From: Pseudomonas psychrophila
Lineage (GTDB): Bacteria > Pseudomonadota > Gammaproteobacteria > Pseudomonadales > Pseudomonadaceae
DNA length: 64,000 nt
Direction of reading: 5' to 3'
Assembly: GCF_001043005.1 (NCBI RefSeq)
Contig: NZ_JYKZ01000005.1
Location: 124,001-188,000 of the forward strand
Of the stretch, positions 30,622 through 39,070 are shown in pieces. Positions within the stretch are counted from its first letter, which is position 1. Each line of letters opens with the position of its first letter. The notes beneath the pieces were generated by a model. The model searched no databases. It had not been told where the DNA came from and was given only the letters and a program-made list of their open reading frames with translations. The translations under genes and the position numbers were made by a program.

Positions 30622-31629
30622 ATGATCCGACTGACCCTGGCCCAGGCTTACGAGCTGGCCGAATCGATCTTGTTGCATAACGGTTTCAATCCGGCCCATG
30701 CCCGTGCGGTGAGTGAAACGGTGCTGGCCGGGGAGCGTGATGGTTGCGCGTCCCACGGCTTGTACCGTGTACTGGGTTGTGTCAATTCGCTGCGCGCGGG
30801 CAAGGTCTCGGCCGACGCCGTGCCGCGCGTGATCGATCAGGCGCCTTCAATTGTGCGAGTGGATGCGGGGGGCGGTTTTTCCCAACTGGCATTCCAGGCG
30901 GGCCTGGCGTTATTGCAGGAGAAAACCCGGGCTAACGGTATTGCGGCGTTGGCGATCAATCGTTGTGTGCATTTTTCGGCACTGTGGGTTGAGATCGAAC
31001 AATTGACAGCGGCCGGTCTGGTCGCATTGGCCTGTAACCCCAGTCATGCCTGGGTTGCGCCTGCCGGCGGGAGCCAGCCGGTATTTGGCACCAACCCGAT
31101 TGCGTTTGGCTGGCCACGGGCGGGCAATACGCCATTTGTCTTTGACTTTGCCACCAGTGCAATTGCCCGTGGCGATATCGAGTTGCATCGCCGGGCAGGC
31201 AAGTCGATTCCTGAAGGCTGGGGCGTTGACGCTCAGGGGGTGCCGAGCACCGATCCCAATGTGGTACTGGATACGGGTGCGATGCTGACGTTCGGCGGGC
31301 ACAAAGGCTCGGCGCTGGCCGCGATGGTGGAATTGATTGCGGGGCCTTTGATCGGGGATTTGACCAGTGCCGAATCCCTGGCCTACGACGCGGGCAGCAA
31401 GTCGTCGCCTTACCATGGCGAGCTGATTATCGCGTTTGATCCGCAGCGTTTTCTGGGGGCTGCGACCGAGCAACATCTGGCACGGGCAGAAGTGTTGTTT
31501 GAGAGTATCGAAGGGCAGGGCGCACGTTTGCCGTCACAACGCCGTTACGAGGCACGGGCGCGCAGCGAGGTGGAAGGCGTGCAGATCCCGCAGGCGTTGT
31601 ACAACGATCTGCGGGCATTGTTGATTTGA
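30622..31629 (+). CDS. Ldh2-family dehydrogenase, probable delta1-pyrroline-2-carboxylate reductase
   Basis: 335 residues of the malate/L-lactate dehydrogenase (Ldh2/DpkA) family: the N-terminal helix pair, then ERDGCASHGLYRV, with the family's catalytic His in SHG, then INRCVHFSALWVEIEQ, FGTNPIAFGWPR, FDFATSAIARG and GGHKGSALAAMVEL. Family members reduce delta1-piperideine- or pyrroline-2-carboxylate to L-pipecolate or L-proline. Beside a trans-3-hydroxyproline dehydratase, which yields pyrroline-2-carboxylate, that role is the best fit. AAGGAG precedes the start. It is 61 bases after the mannitol gene and convergent with the rest of the hydroxyproline cluster. Confidence 0.82.
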   Translation: MIRLTLAQAYELAESILLHNGFNPAHARAVSETVLAGERDGCASHGLYRVLGCVNSLRAGKVSADAVPRVIDQAPSIVRVDAGGGFSQLAFQAGLALLQEKTRANGIAALAINRCVHFSALWVEIEQLTAAGLVALACNPSHAWVAPAGGSQPVFGTNPIAFGWPRAGNTPFVFDFATSAIARGDIELHRRAGKSIPEGWGVDAQGVPSTDPNVVLDTGAMLTFGGHKGSALAAMVELIAGPLIGDLTSAESLAYDAGSKSSPYHGELIIAFDPQRFLGAATEQHLARAEVLFESIEGQGARLPSQRRYEARARSEVEGVQIPQALYNDLRALLI

Positions 31630-31663
31630 GGACATTGTGCAGGCGGTGCAGGTGGTAAAACCT

Positions 31664-31809
31664 GTAGCAGCTGACGAGCCGTGCGAGGCTGCGTTCGGCG
31701 GCGTAGCCGTCGTAAAATCGGTTTCCACGGTTAGTCAGGCATACCCCGTGCGCCGGTTTACGACCGCTACGCGATCGAACGTAGCCTAGTTCTACTCGTC
31801 AACTGCTAC
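31664..31809. repeat. 146-bp inverted-repeat element, second family
   Basis: The element begins GTAGCAGCTGACGAGCCGTG and ends with a diverged inverse of that sequence (ACTCGTCAACTGCTAC). Internal inverse segments are GTCGTAAAATCGG and CCGGTTTACGAC. Related copies lie at 56640-56889. It fills most of the gap between two convergent genes. Confidence 0.8.
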
Positions 31810-31824
31810 GGATCGCCTCACCGG

Positions 31825-32742
31825 CTACAAACCGACGTCGGGTAACTGTGGGCGGTTGGCCAGGGCCTTGGCCATGATCCGTTCGACAAACTCACGGTCT
31901 TCCCGGGGCAGGGCCAGGCGCGGTGGGCGAGTCAGTGCGCTACCGCGACCGGCAATGGCCTCACATAACTTGATGCACTGCACCAGATCGGCACGGGCGT
32001 CCAGGTGCAGGATCGGCATCAGCCACTCATAGATCGGCATGGCTTCAGCAAAGCGCCCGGCCTTGGCCAGGCGGAAGATGGTTTCGCCTTCTTTGGGGAA
32101 TACGTTGGACATGCCCGATACCCAACCTTCAGCACCCACGGCGATGCTTTCGAGCACCACGTCGTCCAGACCTGCAAACAGTACAAAACGGTCGCCGACT
32201 TCATTGCGAATGTCGATAAAGCGCCGGGTGTCGCCCGAGGAGTCCTTGAAACACACCACGTTGTCGCAATCGGCCAGGGAAATCAGGATTTCTGGCGTGA
32301 CATCATTTTTGTAAATCGGCGGGTTGTTGTAGACCATCAGCGGTACGTCGGCATTTTTCGCCACATAACGGTAATGCTCGGCGGTTTCAAACGGCTTAGA
32401 GCCATATACCAGGGCGGGCATCAGCATGACGCCGTCGACCCCGACTTTGCGCACGGCATTGGCCACCTTGGCGGCTTGCACGCTGGTGAACTCCGCCACG
32501 CCACAGATCACCGGTACACGACCGCGAGAGGCATCCACCGCGACTTCGGTCACGGCGATTTTTTCCTCAGCGGTCAGCGAGGTGTTTTCCCCCACCGATC
32601 CGCACACCACCAGGCCCGAGACGCCGTCGCGAATAACGTTGGAAATCACCTGGTGGGTCTTGTCCAGGTTGATGGTGAAGTCATCGTTGAATTGAGTGGT
32701 CACCGCAGGGAAGACGCCACTCCAGTTGATGCGCTTGCTCAT
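31825..32742 (-). CDS. DapA-family lyase, probable delta1-pyrroline-4-hydroxy-2-carboxylate deaminase
   Basis: 305-residue class I aldolase-type protein of the dihydrodipicolinate synthase family. Schiff-base lysine K166 in VCFKDSSGD, catalytic Tyr in MVYNNPPIY, and CGSVGENTSLTAEEK near the N-terminus. In hydroxyproline clusters this family deaminates delta1-pyrroline-4-hydroxy-2-carboxylate to alpha-ketoglutarate semialdehyde. Genuine lysine-pathway DapA is about 292 residues and differs in the substrate loop, so I prefer the hydroxyproline role by context. The start is the ATG at 32742 with GGAGG upstream; the much longer frame reaches into the next gene. A GTATAC operator lies 30 bases upstream. 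Confidence 0.8.
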   Translation of the reverse strand: MSKRINWSGVFPAVTTQFNDDFTINLDKTHQVISNVIRDGVSGLVVCGSVGENTSLTAEEKIAVTEVAVDASRGRVPVICGVAEFTSVQAAKVANAVRKVGVDGVMLMPALVYGSKPFETAEHYRYVAKNADVPLMVYNNPPIYKNDVTPEILISLADCDNVVCFKDSSGDTRRFIDIRNEVGDRFVLFAGLDDVVLESIAVGAEGWVSGMSNVFPKEGETIFRLAKAGRFAEAMPIYEWLMPILHLDARADLVQCIKLCEAIAGRGSALTRPPRLALPREDREFVERIMAKALANRPQLPDVGL

Positions 32743-32771
32743 TGTTTGTTGCCTCCGGTTACGTTTATGGT

Positions 32772-32785
32772 ATTTCGTATACGAT
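32772..32785. promoter_or_regulatory. GTATAC-centred operator before the DapA-family gene
   Basis: ATTTCGTATACGAT, containing the perfect palindrome TCGTATACGA. The same 14 bases occur at 38625-38638, and 13 of 14 (on the other strand) at 44520-44533 before a GntR gene. GntR/FCD proteins bind such GTATAC-type palindromes. Confidence 0.7.
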
Positions 32786-32849
32786 TTAGGTTGCAAAAAT
32801 AGGCTTCTGGCTTTCTTTGTGGGGGTAAACGGTGTGGGGGTGAAGGGTA

Positions 32850-33878
32850 TTACGCGCCCGGCCAGGTATCTGACAGGCGATAGCCTTGTGGCCACGGGTC
32901 GTTTGGGTCCAGCAGTAACTGATGGGTGCCGGTAATCCAGGCCCGGCCAGAGATGCACGGGTAAATTGCGGTGCGTCCGGCGACTTCGGTCATGGAGTCG
33001 ATGCGGCAATTAAACTCGGAGCCGATGATCGAGCGCCCGACAAACCGATCGCCAACCTTGAGCACGCCCTTGGCCTGCAATACCGCCATGCGCGCCGAGC
33101 ACCCGGTGCCGCAGGGCGAACGATCGATCTTGCCCGGACGGATCACCACCGCGTTGGCACCACTGGCAATCCCGTTCTGGTACTCCACGGGGGCTGCAAT
33201 CTGGCAAAAGGAGATATGCGACCAGTCAGGGTTCAGCGGGTGGACAAAACCCAGTTGCTCGTTGGCCGCACGGGTGATTTTCAGGCCGACTTCGACAATA
33301 TCCTTGGCTTCATCCGGGGTGATCGAAAACCCCAGTTCTTTGGCATCGGCGAGCACGAAACTGTCTCCGCCATAGGCGGTGTCGACCTTGAGCGAGCCAA
33401 GGCCCTCGACTTCTATCCAGGCATCCAGTCGGTCAGCGAAAGAGGGGACGTTCTTGATCTCGACCCGTTGCACCTTGCCGTCCCGGCAATCGGCCACGGC
33501 TTCGATCAGTCCGCCGGGGGCTTCGAGTACCAGTCGGGTTTGCGGTTCGGTCATCGGCAATATGCCGCTGTCGAGCAATACCGTGGACACGCAAATCGAG
33601 TTGGAACCCGACATCGGCGGCGTATCGGCCGGCTCCATGATGATCCAGGCCATTTGTGCCCGTGGATCCTTGGCCGGAACCAGCAGGTTGACGTGACGGA
33701 ACACGCCGCCGCGAGGTTCGTTGAGGACGAAGTTGCGCAGGGTTTCGTCCTGGGCAATCCACCGCGACTGTTCCCACACGGTGGCACCCGGCGGCGGGGC
33801 CACGCCACCTACAATCACGTCGCCGACCTCTCCCTCGGCGTGACAACTGACCACATGAACGATTTTCGATGACCGCAT
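32850..33878 (-). CDS. Trans-3-hydroxy-L-proline dehydratase (proline racemase family)
   Basis: 342 residues of the proline racemase fold. Racemases and 4-hydroxyproline epimerases use a Cys in the first catalytic motif (MCGH); here it is M-S90-G-S-N-S, while the second, SPC256GTG, keeps its Cys. Ser at the first site is the reported signature of trans-3-hydroxy-L-proline dehydratase, which gives delta1-pyrroline-2-carboxylate. An aconitase-X dehydratase and an imine reductase in the cluster agree. The start is the ATG at 33878 ([20 protein letters not shown]), with CAGGAG upstream. It follows the transporter ATPase gene on the same strand with a 65-base gap holding a REP copy. Confidence 0.86.
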   Translation of the reverse strand: MRSSKIVHVVSCHAEGEVGDVIVGGVAPPPGATVWEQSRWIAQDETLRNFVLNEPRGGVFRHVNLLVPAKDPRAQMAWIIMEPADTPPMSGSNSICVSTVLLDSGILPMTEPQTRLVLEAPGGLIEAVADCRDGKVQRVEIKNVPSFADRLDAWIEVEGLGSLKVDTAYGGDSFVLADAKELGFSITPDEAKDIVEVGLKITRAANEQLGFVHPLNPDWSHISFCQIAAPVEYQNGIASGANAVVIRPGKIDRSPCGTGCSARMAVLQAKGVLKVGDRFVGRSIIGSEFNCRIDSMTEVAGRTAIYPCISGRAWITGTHQLLLDPNDPWPQGYRLSDTWPGA

Positions 33879-33912
33879 GGCTTGCTCCTGTTGTGATGAT
33901 GTGGGTCTTGTT

Positions 33913-33932
33913 GCGAGCAAGCCCGCTCCCAC
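33913..33932. repeat. Single REP copy
   Basis: GCGAGCAAGCCCGCTCCCAC, one inverted REP unit without a partner, between the dehydratase and ATPase genes inside the cluster. Confidence 0.7.
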
Positions 33933-33943
33933 AGGGATTAACG

Positions 33944-34666
33944 TTATTTAACCGACTTGAGGAAGGCCGCCGTTTCCGCGTGCACGGGGTTACCGATGAC
34001 TTGATCGGGGGAGCCGATTTCGTGCACCAGGCCGTTGCGAAAGAACGCCACACGGTCCGACACATCCCGCGCAAAACGTATTTCATGGGTCACCAGGACC
34101 ATGGTCATGCCGTCTTCGGCGAGCATGCGCATGGTGTCCAGCACTTCGCCGACCAGTTGCGGGTCGAGGGCCGAGGTGGCCTCGTCAAACAGCATGTAGT
34201 CCGGCGACATGGCCAGGGCACGGGCAATGGCCATGCGCTGTTGCTGACCGCCGGACAGTTTGCCCGGGAAGGCTTTGAGCTTGTCGCCAAGGCCCACATG
34301 GGTCAGTTGCTGCACTGCCAGCGCTTCGGCTTCGGCCTTGCTTTTGCCGAGCACCTTGCGTGGTGCAAGCATCACGTTTTCGAGCACGGTGAGGTGCGGA
34401 AAGGCGTTCCATTGCTGGAACACGATGCCGATTTTCTGCCGCAGGTGGTTGAGGTTGGTGGCACGGTCGTGGACTTCGATGCCGTCGACGCGGATATGAC
34501 CCTTCTGGATCGGCTCCAGACCGTTGATGCACATCAGCAGGGTGGATTTACCGGAGCCGGAACCGCCGATAATCGATACCACTTCGCCCTTGTTCACGGT
34601 CAGGCTCACGCCCTTGACCACTTCAAGGTCGCCGAAGGATTTATGCACGTTGTCGATCTCAATCAT
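33944..34666 (-). CDS. Polar amino acid ABC transporter ATP-binding protein
   Basis: 240 residues with Walker [12 protein letters not shown], signature LSGGQQQR, Walker [12 protein letters not shown] and the switch His in VLVTHE. Closest to GlnQ/HisP-type ATPases that power uptake of polar amino acids. The start is the ATG at 34666 ([13 protein letters not shown]), overlapping the permease gene by eight bases. By operon position it drives hydroxyproline (or similar imino acid) import. Confidence 0.92.
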   Translation of the reverse strand: MIEIDNVHKSFGDLEVVKGVSLTVNKGEVVSIIGGSGSGKSTLLMCINGLEPIQKGHIRVDGIEVHDRATNLNHLRQKIGIVFQQWNAFPHLTVLENVMLAPRKVLGKSKAEAEALAVQQLTHVGLGDKLKAFPGKLSGGQQQRMAIARALAMSPDYMLFDEATSALDPQLVGEVLDTMRMLAEDGMTMVLVTHEIRFARDVSDRVAFFRNGLVHEIGSPDQVIGNPVHAETAAFLKSVK

Positions 34667-35309
34667 TTTCTTGCCACCTTTTTTCCAGGCGAGCGCCAAG
34701 GCGGGCAACCACCAGGCTCATGACGTAATAGATAAGGCCCGCGATGCACAGCACCAGCATCGGTTCCTGAATGCGGGTGACGACGATTTGCGAGGCACGC
34801 AACAATTCAACGATGCCGATCCACATCACCAGGGCGGTGTCTTTCATCACACTGAGCACCAGGTTGAGCCAGCCGGGGAAGGCCACTCGCATGGCGATCG
34901 GCAACACGATATAGCGCAGGTCCTGCAAGTAGCTCAGGCCCAGGGAACGGCTGGCCCGGCGTGTGGTAAATGGCACGGCGAGCACGCCGCTGCGCACGAT
35001 CTCGGTGAAGTACGCGGCAGCGTAGACCCCCAGCACGATGCAGCCCACGGTGAAGGCGCTGATGTTCAGGCCGACAATGCTCTTGAGCGAGTTGAACAGC
35101 ACAAACTGGATCAGCAGCGGGACGCTGCGAAACACATCCAGCACCCAGGCCAGCGGCAGACTGGCCCGCGGCAGCAAAGCGCGCATCAGGCCGAACAGCA
35201 GCCCGGCAACGGTGCCCAGCAAAATGGCCCAGGTTGTCAGTTGCAGGGTGACCCAGGCCCCTTCCAGCAAAAACAAAAAGTCGTTCCAGGTAAAACTGGT
35301 TGAAAACAT
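34659..35309 (-). CDS. Polar amino acid ABC transporter permease
   Basis: 216-residue HisM/GlnP-type inner-membrane permease with about five helices. The cytoplasmic coupling loop reads FTTRRASRSLGLSYLQDLRYIVLPIA, including the conserved E-x-A/R-A-x-x-L-G-like helix. It overlaps the ATPase gene and lies 10 bases after the second permease gene. Confidence 0.9.
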   Translation of the reverse strand: MFSTSFTWNDFLFLLEGAWVTLQLTTWAILLGTVAGLLFGLMRALLPRASLPLAWVLDVFRSVPLLIQFVLFNSLKSIVGLNISAFTVGCIVLGVYAAAYFTEIVRSGVLAVPFTTRRASRSLGLSYLQDLRYIVLPIAMRVAFPGWLNLVLSVMKDTALVMWIGIVELLRASQIVVTRIQEPMLVLCIAGLIYYVMSLVVARLGARLEKRWQEND

Positions 35310-35319
35310 GGGTTAGTCC

Positions 35320-35985
35320 TCAGTAACGAAACAGTCGCCAGGCCAGGAGCCGGGCTACTGCAACGATCGCTTTGGCAATCAGGTAATACAGCACCGCGGC
35401 CATGGCGAAGTATTCGAAGGTGCGGAACGTTTTGACGTTGTAGTCCTGGGTCACGCCGGTGAGGTCATTGTTCAGTCCCACGATCACGCCCAGCGAGGTC
35501 ATCAGCACGGCCCAGACCATCTGGTTGGTCAGCGGATAGAACACAATGCGCAACAATTGCGGGACGACGATCATGCGGTAGGTCTGGAATGCACTCATGC
35601 CCAGCGAGCGGGCGGCCCGTACCTGGGTTTCGGGCACGGCCTTGAGGCCGCCACGAAAGTTTTCGGCCAGGTAACCGGCGTTGTTGAACGTGATCCCGGC
35701 CAGCAGGGCGATCCATGAACTGACATGCAGGCCGAGGGAGCCAAGGCCGAAGTACAACACATAGATCTGGAACAGCGACGGGGTGTTGCGGGCAATGGAT
35801 ACCCAGGTATTGCCGATGCCGCGCAACCACGGGTTCTTGGTTTCGCGCATCACGGTCAGCGCCAGGGCGATCACGACGCCGAAGATCATGGACAGTGCTG
35901 CGGTCTCAAAGGTGACCAGGGCACCTGCAAGCATGTCCGGCAAGGCGCGGATTGCAGATCGCCATTGGAAGGTGTAGTCAAACAT
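35320..35985 (-). CDS. Polar amino acid ABC transporter permease
   Basis: 221-residue permease of the same family, with coupling segment PETQVRAARSLGMSAFQTYRMI and about five helices. The start is the ATG at 35985 (MFDYTFQWRSAI), overlapping the aconitase-X stop by eight bases. The longer reading from 36108 runs into that gene. It forms the membrane channel with its neighbour. Confidence 0.9.
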   Translation of the reverse strand: MFDYTFQWRSAIRALPDMLAGALVTFETAALSMIFGVVIALALTVMRETKNPWLRGIGNTWVSIARNTPSLFQIYVLYFGLGSLGLHVSSWIALLAGITFNNAGYLAENFRGGLKAVPETQVRAARSLGMSAFQTYRMIVVPQLLRIVFYPLTNQMVWAVLMTSLGVIVGLNNDLTGVTQDYNVKTFRTFEYFAMAAVLYYLIAKAIVAVARLLAWRLFRY

Positions 35986-37750
35986 GGGCGTAGTTCTCCA
36001 GTGAGACAGCAGTTTGCAGCCACAGCGGCAAGCGACCGCTGGCCGTGGCGCTGCACGCCGCATCCACACACTCGGCGAGGCTGGCGAAGTGGACCTTGCG
36101 CCCCACAAGGCCAGGTGCGTAGTGGGCGTATTTGCCCGAATTGGTCATCAGGTTTTGGGCGGACGGCGGGATCACCGGCTCACCCAGCATGCACCAGCAG
36201 GTATCAGTGACCAGCGTGGCGCCGAAGGCTTCGAGTACGGCGATATGCCCGGCTTCGCGTGCCTGCTCCAGCACGGCACGGCCACAGGTGATCGCCAGTA
36301 CCACATCAGGGTGGCGATGACGGCCCTGGCACAGGCCGGCCAAATGGGCGAACTCGCTCAGGGAAAAATGCGGGTTGCCCAGCGACACAACATCGACCCG
36401 TGGATCACAGGCACTGTTGAGTTCATGCCAACTGGTCAGCAAGTCCTTGAGGCTGACCTTGATCACAGTTACTGGGCCATCCAGTACAGAGGCCGGATCC
36501 AGCGCTTCGGGGGTAACGCCGGCGATATGAAACAGCGGGGCGGCGCTGGTGGTGGCAAAGGCCGCACCGAATGCTTTGAGATGGTCGAGATCAGGGTGGT
36601 GCTGTTCCAGCCCCGACACCAAGGGAATGCGACTGCCCGCCAGAGCACCGACGTGGTACCCCAGCAAGGGATAGAAAGCGTCATCGAGGTCAGCCAGAGG
36701 CGGCAGTTCGATGTGTAGGCGGGCCTTGCGCTGGCTTTCCAGGTGGCAGCCAATCAGCGGCGCGCGGCCGGTGAGGGCAATGCAAATATCCAGGTAGTCG
36801 GGGTACTTGAGTGTGCGCGCACCCAGCACGCTGTTGGCATAGACCACGGCATTGGATTCGGCCCAGACAATTTGCTCGCCCGCCTTGGGCGCACTGTCGA
36901 GCAGGTAGGGCGCACAGGTGAAGCTCAGTTGCGCACCCATGGCCATATAGGCATCGCCCAAGGCGCTGGCCGGGACGCCGAGTGCCGGGTCGATCCCCAG
37001 TTCACGCCAGCGGCGCTGGTCAACGGAAATCGAGTTAAGGGTCGTGGGCACCCGCACCTTCGCGCCCCATTCCACCAGTTGTTGAGCAAAGCGCAGGCTC
37101 GCAGGCCCGGTATAAATGCAGCCGTCGATATGCGCCTGGTTAATGTCGATCAGTTGCACGGCGCCTTGCAGCTGCGCCATGCGCAAAACGATTTGCATGG
37201 CAACTTGTGCGGCCTTGCCGTGGTGGCCATCCAACAGTGCCCGATCGTCTTCGGTCAGCTCGATTCCGTTGCTTGAGTCTTCAACGTGCACTTCGCGATG
37301 TGAGGGTGCGTCCGTATCGGCGGGCAGCGCGTCGAACAGACCCAGGTGTGTGCCATTGACACTGGCGAATGCCTTGCCGCGCAAACCGGCAAAGGCTTCC
37401 TTGCCGATGCACAGCACCGGCAAGGAACGTTCGAACAGGGTCTGGGCTACCAGCACGCCAAGGGTCAGGATCTCGTCGGCCTCAGCCAGCACCAGCGCGG
37501 CGGGGGCATGACCGTTGCTGATCAGTTCCATTAGCACGCTGCTCCCGGTACAAGAGCCGCGCCCGCTTGGAATCGCCAGTATCCGGCCAGCCAGGCATTC
37601 GCCACTGAGCGGGTGGTGACGGTCAATCACCTCGCCGCTGAACGGGTCGACGCCGCCCCAGAAGCTCAGGCCGACATCGGCGTAGAGCAGTGGGCCAACA
37701 GCCGCACCCTCAACCAGGCTGCGACCGGAGAGAGAAGTAATCCCGGACAT
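35978..37750 (-). CDS. Aconitase X family dehydratase, probable cis-3-hydroxy-L-proline dehydratase
   Basis: 590 residues joining the two AcnX parts in one chain. The small swivelling domain is at about 1-140 (PSGRGSCTGSSVLME). The large DUF521 domain follows (DINQAHIDGCIYTGPASLRFA; VPTTLNSISVDQRRW; TDTCWCMLGEPVIPP; NSGKYAHYAPGL), with cysteines placed for an Fe-S cluster. Single-chain and two-subunit bacterial AcnX proteins have been characterised as cis-3-hydroxy-L-proline dehydratases, giving the same pyrroline-2-carboxylate as the trans-3 enzyme encoded here. It sits between the solute-binding protein and permease genes, so substrate uptake and dehydration share an operon. Confidence 0.83.
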   Translation of the reverse strand: MSGITSLSGRSLVEGAAVGPLLYADVGLSFWGGVDPFSGEVIDRHHPLSGECLAGRILAIPSGRGSCTGSSVLMELISNGHAPAALVLAEADEILTLGVLVAQTLFERSLPVLCIGKEAFAGLRGKAFASVNGTHLGLFDALPADTDAPSHREVHVEDSSNGIELTEDDRALLDGHHGKAAQVAMQIVLRMAQLQGAVQLIDINQAHIDGCIYTGPASLRFAQQLVEWGAKVRVPTTLNSISVDQRRWRELGIDPALGVPASALGDAYMAMGAQLSFTCAPYLLDSAPKAGEQIVWAESNAVVYANSVLGARTLKYPDYLDICIALTGRAPLIGCHLESQRKARLHIELPPLADLDDAFYPLLGYHVGALAGSRIPLVSGLEQHHPDLDHLKAFGAAFATTSAAPLFHIAGVTPEALDPASVLDGPVTVIKVSLKDLLTSWHELNSACDPRVDVVSLGNPHFSLSEFAHLAGLCQGRHRHPDVVLAITCGRAVLEQAREAGHIAVLEAFGATLVTDTCWCMLGEPVIPPSAQNLMTNSGKYAHYAPGLVGRKVHFASLAECVDAACSATASGRLPLWLQTAVSLENYAHV

Positions 37751-37760
37751 GCTGGATACC

Positions 37761-38579
37761 TCAGTAGTAGACGTGAGGTACGGTCAGATCAGCCGGTGGA
37801 ATCTCGGTACCGACCCATTTAACCCACAGCTCTTTGTAGCGCCCGGTGCGTACTTGCTGGTTGACGAACAGGTTGAGGTAGTTGAGCAGGCCGTACTCGT
37901 TGCGCTTGGCGCCCAGGGAAACGTAATCAACCACGTAAGGTGCGTTACCGGCGACTTTCAGGTTTTTGTACTTGCCAGACTTAATGGTCGCCGCGGCCAC
38001 GGTGTTGGTGACGACGGTGGCTTCGATATGGCCCTGGGCAACGGCGAGCAGGGTGTCGTTTTGCGACTGATAGGCACGGAACGATCCGTTGCCCCAGCTC
38101 TTCACATCTTTTTCCAGGGCGATGGCTTCATAGGTGCCGCTGGTATTGCCCACGGCCTTGCCCTTGAGGTCTTCAAAGCTGTTGATGCCGGTGTTGTCGC
38201 GGGTCAGCACTACCATCTGGAAAGCGAAGTAAGGGATGCTCAGGCCCACCGTCTTGGCGCGCTCCAGGGTGTCGGAGGTGGATGCCACGATGACGTCGGC
38301 CCGGCCCGAGACCAACGCCGGGATACGGTCAGGGAAGGGGGTCTCGACGATTTCAGCATCGACTCCGAGCACCTTTGCCAGATCGTTGCAGTAGTCCACA
38401 TCGAAGCCGACCGGCTTGTTGGATTCATCACGCGAGCCCATCGGCGGGAAGTCCAGGGTAACGGCGCAACGCAGTTTGCCCGATCCAATGATGTCGTCGA
38501 GCTTGTCAGCCTGGGCCGTGGCGACAAATGAACTACTTAGAACAGCGCTGAGGGCTACGGCAAGTACGGGGTTTTTCAT
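37761..38579 (-). CDS. ABC transporter solute-binding protein (family 3)
   Basis: 272-residue periplasmic binding protein with a signal peptide (LAVALSAVLSSSFVATAQA). Family-3 features are GKLRCAVTLDFPPMGSRDE, GFDVDYCNDLAKVLG, PFPDRIPALVSGRADVI and an NTSGTYEA loop. First gene of the uptake/catabolic operon, 10 bases before the aconitase-X gene. The start is the ATG at 38579. The GTATAC operator lies about 46 bases upstream. Confidence 0.9.
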   Translation of the reverse strand: MKNPVLAVALSAVLSSSFVATAQADKLDDIIGSGKLRCAVTLDFPPMGSRDESNKPVGFDVDYCNDLAKVLGVDAEIVETPFPDRIPALVSGRADVIVASTSDTLERAKTVGLSIPYFAFQMVVLTRDNTGINSFEDLKGKAVGNTSGTYEAIALEKDVKSWGNGSFRAYQSQNDTLLAVAQGHIEATVVTNTVAAATIKSGKYKNLKVAGNAPYVVDYVSLGAKRNEYGLLNYLNLFVNQQVRTGRYKELWVKWVGTEIPPADLTVPHVYY

Positions 38580-38624
38580 GGAAGCCTCGGAGTCGTTGAA
38601 GTGCTGTTGAAAATCGGATTGAGG

Positions 38625-38638
38625 ATTTCGTATACGAT
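38625..38638. promoter_or_regulatory. GTATAC-centred operator before the solute-binding protein gene
   Basis: ATTTCGTATACGAT, identical over 14 bases to the site at 32772-32785. It is placed where a repressor would block the promoter of the main hydroxyproline operon. Confidence 0.72.
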
Positions 38639-38819
38639 ATTTAATTAGCAAATCGTGTGCCGATTTTCCTGCAGGCCCGCAAATAGTGCGCAGGCGGTGA
38701 TTTTCGGTTTCCAAGGTGGTGACGGCTTGCGAAATTGAGGTGCTGTGTAGCGGGGCGGTGTTACAGAAGGGAGCATTCGCACAGGAAATGCCCCACAAGG
38801 AAACATTTGAGAAAGGGTC

Positions 38820-39029
38820 ATGCAGTTAGTGTGGGCGAGCGCCTGCAACATTATTGGCGCAATGCCCTGTCGAACTGGGTTTTGCACGCCCAGGCGATAT
38901 CGGCTCATCTTAAACGAAGTGCCCGGCAACCAAGGCGTCGTTCAGAAGCAGGGTGATCACTGGCGATGTGGAAGGCGAGTGGCCAAGGACCGGAACGTTG
39001 AATTCAAGGCGGTCCACGGTCGTCGTCAT
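38820..39029 (-). pseudogene. Decayed GntR-family regulator gene (N-terminal remnant)
   Basis: From the ATG at 39029 the minus strand reads MTTTVDRLEFNVPVLGHSPS, then TSPVITLLLNDALVAGHFV and a TAA stop at 38910-38912. This aligns with the intact GntR at 43819 (MTTVAHPKFNAPDLGNSPS, then TSEIITLHLRDAIVAGHFAEDEP). After the stop DEPI continues in frame, and further similarity appears in another frame before it fades near 38820. The DNA just before both starts is alike too, including a worn operator GGTAAACGAATT at 39049-39060. The rest of the gene is gone. The gap 38580-39070 holds only this relic and the operator. Confidence 0.85.
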
Positions 39030-39070
39030 TCGTTGGGAAAACACGTTGGGTAAACGAATTCGTCGAGGGC

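Noticed and set aside
28584..30623. 679-codon open frame opposite the mannitol-phosphate fusion gene
   Set aside because: Same shadow effect of GC-rich third positions; the plus strand carries both HAD and MtlD motifs.
32850..33878. Proline racemase or 4-hydroxyproline 2-epimerase
   Set aside because: The first catalytic cysteine is replaced by Ser90, which fits dehydratase rather than racemase/epimerase chemistry.
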